Source: Campylobacter gracilis
Lineage (GTDB): Bacteria; Campylobacterota; Campylobacteria; Campylobacterales; Campylobacteraceae
Direction: 5' to 3'
Length of the DNA: 64,000 nucleotides
NCBI RefSeq assembly: GCF_001190745.1
Contig: NZ_CP012196.1
Location: 124,001-188,000, forward strand
Shown here: positions 19,103 through 27,021 of the stretch, piece after piece
Layout: each line of letters starts with the position of its first letter
Position numbering within the stretch: the stretch's first letter is position 1
Program-made: the position numbers and the translations under genes
The notes under the pieces: model-generated
The model's input: only the letters and a program-made list of their open reading frames with translations
Databases searched by the model: none
What the model was told of the DNA's origin: nothing

Positions 19103-19656
19103 CTAAATTTCATCCCCGTTTATCTCATCCGCAAGCTTTAAAATTTCAGCCTGCACGGCACCTGGCGCATAGATATCCATCCACTCTATCCCATTCGAAG
19201 CGCTAAAAAGTACGGCGATCTGCCCCTCGCTCATCGCGCGCTTGGCAAGCTTGGTCGCTGCGGGGCTGTTGCCCATATTTGGCGTTTCGTCTATGTTTAT
19301 CTCGGCACAGCTGCGTAAAATAGGCGCCAAATCAAACTCTCCCTCGAACAAAATAATAACCGAGCCGCGCCTAAAGCTGCAGGCGTTCCAAAAGATCTCG
19401 GCGCCGTTTACGCATTCGCGCGAGAGATCAAGGTGAAATTTACCCCGCTCGCGCACGAGAAAACTAAAGTCGCTTAAGTTTAGCGGGTGCTCCACGCTGC
19501 CGAAGGCTCCCACTATACTATCTTTGCGGCCGTTATAGACGTAGGCGGCGAGCGCATTTTGCAGTAGCGGCGCGATGATCTGATCATGCGCGCTGTATGG
19601 TCGTCCTCTCTGGCGCGGCCTGGGATCTTTACGAAAAACGGTTTGAAATACTCCAT
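19103..19656 (-). pseudogene. Frameshifted gene of unknown function
   Basis: The intact frame from 19513 to 19103 encodes 136 residues with no good start signal. Reading further upstream, that frame stays open through DQIIAPLLQNALAAYVYNG without an ATG, while an ATG at 19656 with a strong TAAGGAG site opens another frame (MEYFKPFFVKIPGRAREDD) that stops near 19520. Joining them at about 19585-19600 gives one continuous protein of about 184 residues. A single indel near GCGCGCATGATCAG is therefore likely, either real decay or a sequencing error. The C-terminal part (QIAVLFSASNGIEWMDIYAP) recalls SseB-like proteins, but I cannot assign the family. Confidence 0.65.
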
Positions 19657-19863
19657 AAACGCTCCTTAAATTTGTAAAATTTGCTCGCTTTTGCTTTTAA
19701 ATTTAGTGCTCGCGGCGTTTAAATTTAGCCTGCCGTCGCCGCATTTTCGGCTCGTTTTTCAGACGTCGCCGTTTAAATTTTAATCTTGTATCTGCTATCG
19801 CAGCTCCTTGCGCTTATGTATCGTTTTTACGCCTATCAATACAACCTTAAGGCGGTTTAGATT

Positions 19864-20847
19864 TTACACAAAATACTTGCGCGCAGCATCCTTACTCTCA
19901 AAGGGGCTTACGCTCAGCTCGTTGCCGTCTATGAGCAGGGTGTAGCTGCGCGCGGCGTCCGTTTTGGCGTATGTTAGCGCCAGCCTCGCCGCAAGCTCTC
20001 TATCCGCCTCGCTCGCGCCCCTGCTTAGCAGGCTTAGCGCGCCCACGACGTCGTCTTTAAATTTTATCTCGCTAAATTTTGGATTTTGCACTGCGGCAAG
20101 CTTTTTGTTGTCGCTCTCATCCCGCCCGATTATTAGCTTGGCGCCCTCAGGCAGGCGCAGATGACGCCCGAATTTTAAAATTTCGGCGTCCGCGGGCGTT
20201 TCGATCTTTTCAAATTTTATCGCATCCTTGATCCGCTCGCTGAAGCTCTGCACGGTCAGCAGACAGCCTCCCGCAGGCGTTTCGTAATCCTCAAAGCCAA
20301 ACTCCGCCGCTAGCTGCATCTGTCTAGCCCGTCCGCGCCCGCTGATGTCAAGCAGCGCGCCCCTATCAACCCAGCTCTTGATCTCGGGCGTCGTGAGCGG
20401 CAGCAGCTTCGCGCACAACGGACGCAGGATCAGCCCCTCCTCATCGCCGCTAAGCCCGCCGACCTGAGCTAGAGCCTGCGCGCGCTGGCTCATCGGGCGC
20501 TGTCCGAGCACCTCGCCCGTGATGATGAAGCTCGCCCCTTCGCTTTGCAGCATCGCAAGCGCGGTCTTAAACATATATCCGTGGCAGTCGATGCAGGGGT
20601 TGAAGTGCTTGCCGTAGCCATATTTGGGACCAAAAAGCACCTGCTGCAGATATTCGCTTCTGATATCGACGCTTTTAAAATTCGCCCCCGCGGCTGCGGC
20701 TCTGCGGCGCATGATCTCGCTCTTATCGTCCTTGCCGCCAAATCCGATATCCATATTCAGCGCGAGTACCTCGATGCCTTGCGAGACGATGAGTTTGACC
20801 GCGAGCATGGAGTCAAGCCCGCCGCTAAAGAGCGCCAATGCCTTCAT
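19864..20847 (-). CDS. PP-loop ATP-pyrophosphatase family protein, probable tRNA/sulfur-transfer type
   Basis: 327 residues. The N terminus has the PP-loop LFSGGLDSMLAVKL, the hallmark of adenine-nucleotide alpha hydrolases (MnmA, ThiI, argininosuccinate synthase). Two cysteine elements, NPCIDCHGYMF and TPAGGCLLT, are placed like the catalytic Cys pair of thiolating enzymes, so RNA thiolation or another sulfur transfer is plausible. The family is often annotated only as a putative ATP/GTP-binding protein in Campylobacter (Cj1633-type) and occupies the same neighbourhood with dnaG. The C-terminal 90 residues are a separate beta-rich domain. It follows dnaG by nine bases on the same strand. Confidence 0.72.
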   Translation of the reverse strand: MKALALFSGGLDSMLAVKLIVSQGIEVLALNMDIGFGGKDDKSEIMRRRAAAAGANFKSVDIRSEYLQQVLFGPKYGYGKHFNPCIDCHGYMFKTALAMLQSEGASFIITGEVLGQRPMSQRAQALAQVGGLSGDEEGLILRPLCAKLLPLTTPEIKSWVDRGALLDISGRGRARQMQLAAEFGFEDYETPAGGCLLTVQSFSERIKDAIKFEKIETPADAEILKFGRHLRLPEGAKLIIGRDESDNKKLAAVQNPKFSEIKFKDDVVGALSLLSRGASEADRELAARLALTYAKTDAARSYTLLIDGNELSVSPFESKDAARKYFV

Positions 20848-20856
20848 TTCGTTCCT

Positions 20857-22983
20857 TTACTTGAGTTGATTGATCTTTTTTTGATACTCTAAGATCCGCT
20901 CGATCTTGTCGGGCGCGTCGGAGTTTTTAAGCTTTTGCATCAGATCTTGCAGGGCGTTGCGGCGTAAAATTTTGCACGCATCGTTAAAAAGCGCCGCGCC
21001 GCCGATCGGCAAAATTTCATCATCCAGCGCAAGCGCACGCAGATTTTCGCGGGCTTCGCTTTCGGCGTTTTGAATATTTTGGGCGCTTTGAGCGCTTTGG
21101 ATATTTTGAGCGGCGGCTTTACTCTCGCCTTGCTTTGCTACGTTATTTACTTTTTGCTTCTCGCCGCCGTTTGCGCCCTGCTGCGCGGAACCTTTTAAAT
21201 TTACGGTGCCTGCGGAGCCTTGCCTGTTAAAATTTTGCTCGTTAGAATTCTCACTACTTTTTAAATTTACGCTCTCACCCAGGATAATTTCTCCCGCGCC
21301 GCCCGCGGTAAAATTTTCGGAAGCGCTATCTACATTGCCGTCCTCGCCCGCGATGAAATTTTTAAAATTCCCGCCGCTACGAGAGAAAGCCAAAAACGCC
21401 TCGAAAATATCGCCGTGCATGCGAAAATCGCGCCGCTCCAAGCAACCGAGCCCAAGCTCCGCCATCTCGCCATCGAGCAGCATCGATTTTATGATCTGAA
21501 GCTCCGCGATCTCCTTGCGGCGCAGTAGCGTCCGCCCGAGCCTCGCCGAAGCCGCAGGCGGCGCAGAGCTTTCATAGCGCGCCGTGTTTTGCGCGCGATC
21601 AAAATTTCCGCCGTTTAAGCTCCCACTCGCACCGTCCCTGCCGTCTGCGTTGTGCCCTCCGTAAGCGCCGAAATCGCGAGAGCCGAAGCTCCCGCTCTCG
21701 TTAAAATTTCGCCCCTCAAAGCCCGCGCCGAAATTTTTACCGCCGCTAGAGAGATTGAAAGAGCCGGGCGAGACGTTTAAAATTTGCGCCACTAAGCTCT
21801 GATAGGACTCGGCTAGCACGGGGCCGAGCGCCGCGGTAAATTCTTTGATCTCATTTAGCGCCGCTTCTTTTTGCACGGGGCGAGCGAGGTCGTATTTTTT
21901 AGCGATTCTTCGGATCAGAAACTCCCCGCTCTCCATGCCACTAGCATAAATTTGCTCTAGCTCGCGCACCTTGCCCGCCGCGATCATATCCGCAGGATCG
22001 GCACCGCCGCCGATTATAGCGACGCTTGAGTCGATCTTATTCAGACATAAAAGCCGCGCCGATTTTATCGCCGCATTGATGCCCGCGGCGTCGCCGTCGA
22101 AGCTAAGCACGACGTTAAGCTCCGCGCGCTTTATAAGCGGCAGATGAGCAGGCGTCAGCGCCGTGCCGAGTACCGCTACGGCGTTATCGATGCCCGCTTG
22201 ATGCAGCATGATGACGTCCATGTAGCCCTCGGTGATGATGAGGGTTTTTTTAGCGATCGCGCTTTTTTTCGCAAGATCGAATGCGTAGAAAATTTTAGAT
22301 TTATCAAACAGCGCGCACTGCGGCGAATTGACGTATTTGGCTGGGTTATCGCTTATCGTGCGACCGCCGAAGCCCACGAGCTTACTCGCGTGGTTGTAGA
22401 TCGGAAAGGTGATGCGCTCGATGAAGCTTGCATAAAGCCCGCGCTCGTTTTGCTTTACCGCGCCCGCATTTAGCGCATCTTGCGGCGGAATTTCTTCGTT
22501 TTGCAAAACCCTGATCGTCTGCGCGCTAGCTCCTGCGTAGCCAAGGCCGAATTTACGAATGCTTTGATCGCTTAGACCGCGATCGTGCAGGTATTTTACG
22601 GCGGCGGGATTTTGATAAAGGCAGCTTTGGTAGTAGGCGTTTAAAATCCCGAGCACCTTCTTCTCTTCGCTGCGCTCCTGGACTTTGGCGCCGGTGTATT
22701 GCAGCGCGAAATTATACATCCCCGCAAGCTTTTCGACCGCTTCTGGAAAGCTTATCTTTTCGTAATCTTGGATAAATTTAATCGCGTTGCCGCCCGCTTT
22801 GCACGAAAAGCAGTGAAAAATTCCAAGCTTGGAGCTCACGCTCATGCTTGGGTGCGAATCGTCGTGGAAGGGGCAGACGCCCACGAAATTTGCGCCGCTG
22901 CGCTTAAGCGGGACATATTTTTCTACGACGTCTACGATATCTACGGTAGCCAGCAGATTTTCTATGCTTTCGTTTTTAATCAT
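20857..22983 (-). CDS. dnaG: DNA primase with two large low-complexity inserts
   Basis: 708 residues, roughly 100 longer than usual for the genus. N-terminal zinc finger CPFHDDSHPS ... FHCFSCKAGG (CHCC), RNA-polymerase core, and TOPRIM motifs TEGYMDVIMLHQAG and SFDGDAAGINAA are intact, so it should synthesise replication primers. After the catalytic core, residues about 406-474 are Gly/Asn/Phe/Arg-rich (NFGAGFEGRNFNESGSFG) and 533-644 are Asn/Gln/Ala/Gly-rich (AAAQNIQSAQSAQNIQNAES). These split the C-terminal helicase-binding region, whose helices (LLRRKEIAELQIIKSML and the final KIERILEYQKKINQLK) remain recognisable. The insert DNA is rich in RAATTY hexamers. The gene is divergent from the TPR gene at 23044. 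Confidence 0.92.
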   Translation of the reverse strand: MIKNESIENLLATVDIVDVVEKYVPLKRSGANFVGVCPFHDDSHPSMSVSSKLGIFHCFSCKAGGNAIKFIQDYEKISFPEAVEKLAGMYNFALQYTGAKVQERSEEKKVLGILNAYYQSCLYQNPAAVKYLHDRGLSDQSIRKFGLGYAGASAQTIRVLQNEEIPPQDALNAGAVKQNERGLYASFIERITFPIYNHASKLVGFGGRTISDNPAKYVNSPQCALFDKSKIFYAFDLAKKSAIAKKTLIITEGYMDVIMLHQAGIDNAVAVLGTALTPAHLPLIKRAELNVVLSFDGDAAGINAAIKSARLLCLNKIDSSVAIIGGGADPADMIAAGKVRELEQIYASGMESGEFLIRRIAKKYDLARPVQKEAALNEIKEFTAALGPVLAESYQSLVAQILNVSPGSFNLSSGGKNFGAGFEGRNFNESGSFGSRDFGAYGGHNADGRDGASGSLNGGNFDRAQNTARYESSAPPAASARLGRTLLRRKEIAELQIIKSMLLDGEMAELGLGCLERRDFRMHGDIFEAFLAFSRSGGNFKNFIAGEDGNVDSASENFTAGGAGEIILGESVNLKSSENSNEQNFNRQGSAGTVNLKGSAQQGANGGEKQKVNNVAKQGESKAAAQNIQSAQSAQNIQNAESEARENLRALALDDEILPIGGAALFNDACKILRRNALQDLMQKLKNSDAPDKIERILEYQKKINQLK

Positions 22984-23008
22984 AAGCGAAATTATACCCG
23001 CACTTTGC

Positions 23009-23014
23009 TATAAT
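23009..23014 (+). promoter_or_regulatory. -10 element of the TPR-rnhA unit
   Basis: A perfect TATAAT sits 30 bases before the proposed TTG start at 23044. It overlaps the upstream in-frame TTG at 23014, which argues against that codon being the start. Confidence 0.6.
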
Positions 23015-23043
23015 TGCCCTTTATTTTTGCGACGAGGTTTGAT

Positions 23044-24069
23044 TTGGATAATTTTTTCTTAGACGATCGCGACCCGATTTTCGGGCTTATCATGCTGATA
23101 AGCATAATCTTACTGGTGTCGATTCTAAGCTACATTTGGGGAGTTTTTTCTAAAAAAAACGAGAGGCAGAGCCTAGAGAATTTTATCAAAAAATTTGACA
23201 CCCTAGACGCGCTTAGCACCGAGCACAGACAGCTTTTGGCAAGCCCGCAGATAGACATCCCGACGCTTGGAATTTTAGCTAGCTCTTTCGTCAAAAGCGG
23301 CGACTTCGAGCGCGCGATAGAAATTTATCTAATCGCGCTAAGTAAGGCTAGCGGCGGCGTGCAGAGAGAGTTTATCCTTACTAATCTTGGTATCGTATAT
23401 TTCAAAGCGGGCTTTTTAGGGCGCGCCGAAGAGGTGTTTTTGCAAGCGCTGAAGCTGCGCCCCAGAAACAAAGAGGCCCTTACGCATCTTACGGTGATTT
23501 ATGAGCGGCTGAAACGCTTTAATGAGGCGCTTGAGGTGCTTGACGCGCTGCGCGAACAGGACACCGAAGTATATGCTCAAAGCCAGTTCGAGCGCGCTCA
23601 GATCATCGCAAACGACGCCAATACGCCGTTTAATAAAAAGATCGCTAAAATTTCAAAGCTAAATTTCAAAGGCGCGGGGCGGTTCTGCATGGAGCTTTTT
23701 ATCAAAAATAAAGAGCCTATGGATGGCTTTGACCGCTTCCCGCCGATCGAGCAGGCGATCGATCTGATCTATGATTTCGGTGCAGCGGTAAATACGCAGG
23801 ATGCGGAGTATAACGCCCTTTTTTACGCGCTTGGAAGAAGCGATCAAAAGCCGCGGAGCGCGAGTAAAATTTTTGAGATCAACGCGCTTATGGCCATGAA
23901 GGATGCGGGCTTTGAGGACGCCGGGCTTAGCTTTAGCTACACCTGCGCGAAGTGCAAAAGCTCGGTAGGGCTTTTCTCGCACCGCTGCCCGGTCTGCTAC
24001 GAGCTAGGCAGCATGGAGATCAGAGCGCAAATTTCGGAGAAAACCGGTGAAATCGGTCAAACTTTTTAG
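23044..24069 (+). CDS. Membrane-anchored TPR protein, LapB-like
   Basis: 341 residues from a TTG at 23044 placed 7 bases after GCGACGAGG. One N-terminal membrane helix (IFGLIMLISIILLVSILSY) is followed by TPR units in residues about 75-200 (GDFERAIEIYLIALSKA, GFLGRAEEVFLQALKLRP, KRFNEALEVLDALRE). Near the end is a zinc-ribbon-like Cys set, YTCAKCKS ... HRCPVCYELG. Membrane anchor, TPRs and a C-terminal four-Cys metal site are the architecture of LapB/YciM, which controls lipopolysaccharide synthesis in gammaproteobacteria; whether this protein has that job is inference. The gene occupies the same position next to dnaG and rnhA as Cj1637c of C. jejuni. Confidence 0.78.
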   Translation: MDNFFLDDRDPIFGLIMLISIILLVSILSYIWGVFSKKNERQSLENFIKKFDTLDALSTEHRQLLASPQIDIPTLGILASSFVKSGDFERAIEIYLIALSKASGGVQREFILTNLGIVYFKAGFLGRAEEVFLQALKLRPRNKEALTHLTVIYERLKRFNEALEVLDALREQDTEVYAQSQFERAQIIANDANTPFNKKIAKISKLNFKGAGRFCMELFIKNKEPMDGFDRFPPIEQAIDLIYDFGAAVNTQDAEYNALFYALGRSDQKPRSASKIFEINALMAMKDAGFEDAGLSFSYTCAKCKSSVGLFSHRCPVCYELGSMEIRAQISEKTGEIGQTF

Positions 24070-24469
24070 CGACGGCAGCTGCCTTGGAAACCCTGGAGCT
24101 GGCGGCTGGGCTTACATACTGCAATACGGCGACGCGATAAAAAAGGCAAGCGGCGCAGAAGCGATGACGACCAATAATCAAATGGAGCTAACCGCCGCTA
24201 TAATGGGGCTTAGCGCGCTTAAGCAGCCCTGCCGCGTCGAGCTTTTTACCGATAGCGAATATGTCGTTAAAGCGATAAGCTCCTGGCTCGCAAAGTGGGT
24301 CGCTACCGATTTTAAGGGCAAGAAAAACGCAGATCTGTGGCGCAGATACCTTGCGGCGGCGGCGCCTCACGAGATCAAAGCCTCCTGGGTCAAGGGGCAT
24401 GCGGGACATCCGCAAAACGAGGAGTGCGATGCTATGGCTCGCGCGGCGGCGGAAGCGATAAAGGGCTAA
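24047..24469 (+). CDS. rnhA: Ribonuclease HI
   Basis: 140 residues. GTG start at 24047, overlapping the TPR gene by 23 bases. All catalytic acids are visible: Asp in LFSDGSCLGNPG, Glu in NNQMELTAAI, Asp in FTDSEYVVKA and Asp in NEECDAMARAA. It removes RNA from RNA-DNA hybrids, for instance at primers and R-loops. Its location between dnaG, rnc and aroC is conserved in Campylobacter. Confidence 0.94.
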   Translation: MKSVKLFSDGSCLGNPGAGGWAYILQYGDAIKKASGAEAMTTNNQMELTAAIMGLSALKQPCRVELFTDSEYVVKAISSWLAKWVATDFKGKKNADLWRRYLAAAAPHEIKASWVKGHAGHPQNEECDAMARAAAEAIKG

Positions 24470-24868
24470 AATTCTGCGGCGAAGCTTGCGGTTGCGCGGA
24501 TTAAGCATGGATTTGCCCGCGTTTGCTTTGCACGCAGAGCCGCTTCGGCGTAAATTTTATTGCCCGAAGCCGGTTTTAATGCGTTCGCTCACGCAATCGA
24601 GCTCTTGTATTTGAGGGCAGGCGTGTTTTTGGCGAAGATTAAATTTACGGCGAGCGAGCTTTAGCGCGGCTTGCGTTAGAATTAGCGGGCTACGTTTAAA
24701 TTTTATTCGCCTCAGATCGGCGTCAGTGCGTTTCATTCGCTGCGTTGGTGCAAATTCAGTGCTGGCTGTGCTCGCGTTCGCTTCGCTTGCGCAGGTTTTG
24801 TTCGCACCGGATACCGTTTGCGTGCGAGCCGACGCGGATTTCGTAAAATTTTATAATAAAGGGCAAAG
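24470..24868. other. Intergenic stretch before rnc, no gene recognised
   Basis: About 400 GC-rich bases with scattered AAATTT words and no convincing open frame. A TATAAT at 24852-24857 is only 12 bases before the rnc ATG, too close for a normal leader unless the message is nearly leaderless. Confidence 0.45.
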
Positions 24869-25780
24869 ATGCAAAATTTAGAAAAACTGCAAGAAAAACT
24901 GGGCTATAAATTTAAAAACCAGACCCACCTCAAGATCGCTCTTACGCACAAAAGCGCCAAAAACGGGCACAACAACGAGAGACTGGAATTTTTAGGCGAT
25001 GCGGTGATGGATCTGATCGTGGGCGAGTATCTTTTCAAAAAATTTAGCAGCGACGAGGGCGATCTGAGCAAGCTGCGCGCCGCACTCGTGAACGAAAGCA
25101 GCTTTTCTAAATTTGCAAAATTTTTGGGCATCGGCGAGAACCTGAATATGTCGCTGTCCGAGGAGCGCAACGGCGGGCGCGAGAAGCCATCGCTGCTTTC
25201 GGACGCCTTTGAGGCGATAATGGGCGCCGTCTATCTTGAGAGCGGGCTGCAAAACACCGCCCGCATCGCGATTGCAATCTTAGAAATCCTCTATCCGCGC
25301 ATCAGTTTTAACGAGCTTGTGCGAGACTACAAAACCGCGCTGCAAGAGCTCACACAGGCAAAATTCGGCGTCACGCCCGAATATATCCTTTTAGGCTCGA
25401 GCGGCCCCGATCACAAGAAAAGCTTCGAAATGGCGGCGCTTGTTGGCGGCAAGTGGCTCTCATCCGCCGTGGGAGCTAGCAAAAAGGAGGCCGAGCAAAA
25501 ATGCGCGCAAATCGCGATTGATCTTTTACAAAACAGCGCCTCGCACGGCACTAGCGCGCAAAATAGCGAGCAAACAGCATGCGCCAGTGACGCACAAAGC
25601 GGCGCGAACTGCGCACAGGATGGCAAAAAAGGCTTACGAGGCGGTAGCGGACGGGCGCAGGATAGCAAAAAGGGCGAGCATAATAATCGAGGTGGCACGC
25701 CGAGCGCTAAAAAAAGCAATGAGCGAAACGGGCGTGATACGGATAGACAAGGCGGCGGCGAACAAGGAGGCGCGCTATGA
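24869..25780 (+). CDS. rnc: Ribonuclease III with extended low-complexity tail
   Basis: 303 residues against about 225 for a normal RNase III. The nuclease signature NERLEFLGDAVMDLIVGEYLF and SDAFEAIMGAVYLESG are intact, followed by a double-stranded-RNA-binding domain (about 150-224) ending KKEAEQKCAQIAIDLL. Residues about 225-303 form a hydrophilic Ser/Gly/Gln/Asn/Lys tail (GTSAQNSEQTACASDAQSG). The tail codons run into aroC with an ATGA overlap at 25777. RNase III processes rRNA and structured mRNA. The tail is unlike the other inserts in the window in having few RAATTY hexamers. Confidence 0.93.
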   Translation: MQNLEKLQEKLGYKFKNQTHLKIALTHKSAKNGHNNERLEFLGDAVMDLIVGEYLFKKFSSDEGDLSKLRAALVNESSFSKFAKFLGIGENLNMSLSEERNGGREKPSLLSDAFEAIMGAVYLESGLQNTARIAIAILEILYPRISFNELVRDYKTALQELTQAKFGVTPEYILLGSSGPDHKKSFEMAALVGGKWLSSAVGASKKEAEQKCAQIAIDLLQNSASHGTSAQNSEQTACASDAQSGANCAQDGKKGLRGGSGRAQDSKKGEHNNRGGTPSAKKSNERNGRDTDRQGGGEQGGAL

Positions 25781-26892
25781 ATACTTTCGGCGAGAGATTG
25801 CGCCTTAGCACCTTCGGCGAAAGCCACGGCACGGCGATAGGCGGCGTTTTGGACGGATTGCCGGCTGGTCTGGAGATCGAGATTTCAAATATACAAAGCG
25901 AGCTTGATCGCCGCAAACCGGGCGGCAAATACGCTACGCCGCGCAAAGAAGCCGACGAGATCGAAATTTTAAGCGGAATTTTTGACGGTCGCAGCACCGG
26001 CGCGCCGATCGGATTTATCATCCGCAACGCAAACCAGCACTCGAAGGATTACGAAAATCTCAAGGATATTTTCCGCCCCGCACACGCCGATTTTTCGTAT
26101 TTTGCCAAATACGGACTGCGCGATTACCGAGGCGGCGGGCGGGCAAGCGCGCGCGAAACCGCCGTGCGCGTGGCTGCCGGAGCGTTTGCGCAAATCCTGC
26201 TAAATCACTTTAAAATTTCCGTAAAAAGCGGAATCTGCGGCGTGGGCGAAATTTACGCGGAAAATTTAGACTTCGACTTTGCGCAAAACAGCGAAATTTT
26301 CGCGCTCGATCCCGCTGTGGAGAGCGCGCAAAAGGAGCTAATCCTAAGCGTCAAAAATGCGGGCGATAGTATCGGCGGCTACGTGCTAACGCGCGTCACG
26401 GGCGTGCCTGCGGGGCTCGGCGAGCCGCTGTACGGTAAGCTGGATGCGGCGCTTGCGGGCGCGATGATGGGCATAAACGGCGTAAAGGCCGTGCAGATCG
26501 GTGCAGGAGTGAAGGCAAGTACGCTAAAAGGCAGCGAAAATAATGACTTTATGTGCGCTAGCAATGATGCGATCCGCACCAACGGCGGCAAGATCGGCGC
26601 AAATTTTGCGAGCAACAACGCAGGCGGGATCTTAGGCGGCATAAGTAGCGGCACGCCTATCGAGATAACAACGCATTTTAAGCCCACTCCGAGCATTTTC
26701 ATGGCGCAGCGCAGCGTGGACGTGCGCGGCACAGACGCGGTCTGCGAGCTGCGCGGACGGCACGATCCGTGTATCGCCGTGCGCGGCAGCGTCGTAGCTA
26801 CCGCAATGGCGCGGCTGGCGATCGCCGATGCGCTGCTGCTAAACGCGAGCGCGACGCTAGGGAATTTGAAGCGAATTTACGGCGAGGATTAA
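25777..26892 (+). CDS. aroC: Chorismate synthase
   Basis: 371 residues. Family signatures GESHGTAIGGVLDGLPAG near the N terminus, RGGGRASARETAVRVAAG in the middle and CELRGRHDPCIAVRG near the C terminus are present. The FMN-dependent enzyme converts EPSP to chorismate, the last shared step of aromatic amino-acid synthesis. Its ATG overlaps the rnc stop (ATGA), so the two are translationally coupled. Confidence 0.95.
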   Translation: MNTFGERLRLSTFGESHGTAIGGVLDGLPAGLEIEISNIQSELDRRKPGGKYATPRKEADEIEILSGIFDGRSTGAPIGFIIRNANQHSKDYENLKDIFRPAHADFSYFAKYGLRDYRGGGRASARETAVRVAAGAFAQILLNHFKISVKSGICGVGEIYAENLDFDFAQNSEIFALDPAVESAQKELILSVKNAGDSIGGYVLTRVTGVPAGLGEPLYGKLDAALAGAMMGINGVKAVQIGAGVKASTLKGSENNDFMCASNDAIRTNGGKIGANFASNNAGGILGGISSGTPIEITTHFKPTPSIFMAQRSVDVRGTDAVCELRGRHDPCIAVRGSVVATAMARLAIADALLLNASATLGNLKRIYGED

Positions 26893-26905
26893 ATTTAAAA
26901 GAGTC

Positions 26906-26944
26906 GCCCTTTAAATTTTGCGAAATTTCATTAAATTTAAGGGC
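26906..26944 (+). terminator. Hairpin after aroC
   Basis: GCCCTTTAAATTT at 26906-26918 pairs, with one bulged base, with AAATTTAAGGGC at 26933-26944 around a 14-base loop. It lies 14 bases after the aroC stop and is a likely terminator. Confidence 0.55.
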
Positions 26945-27021
26945 CGAGCGATGAAATCCCCGCGAGCTAGGCGGGCAAATTTTAAATTTACGCGGTAGAC
27001 CTATCGCGACAAGGAGGGCAA

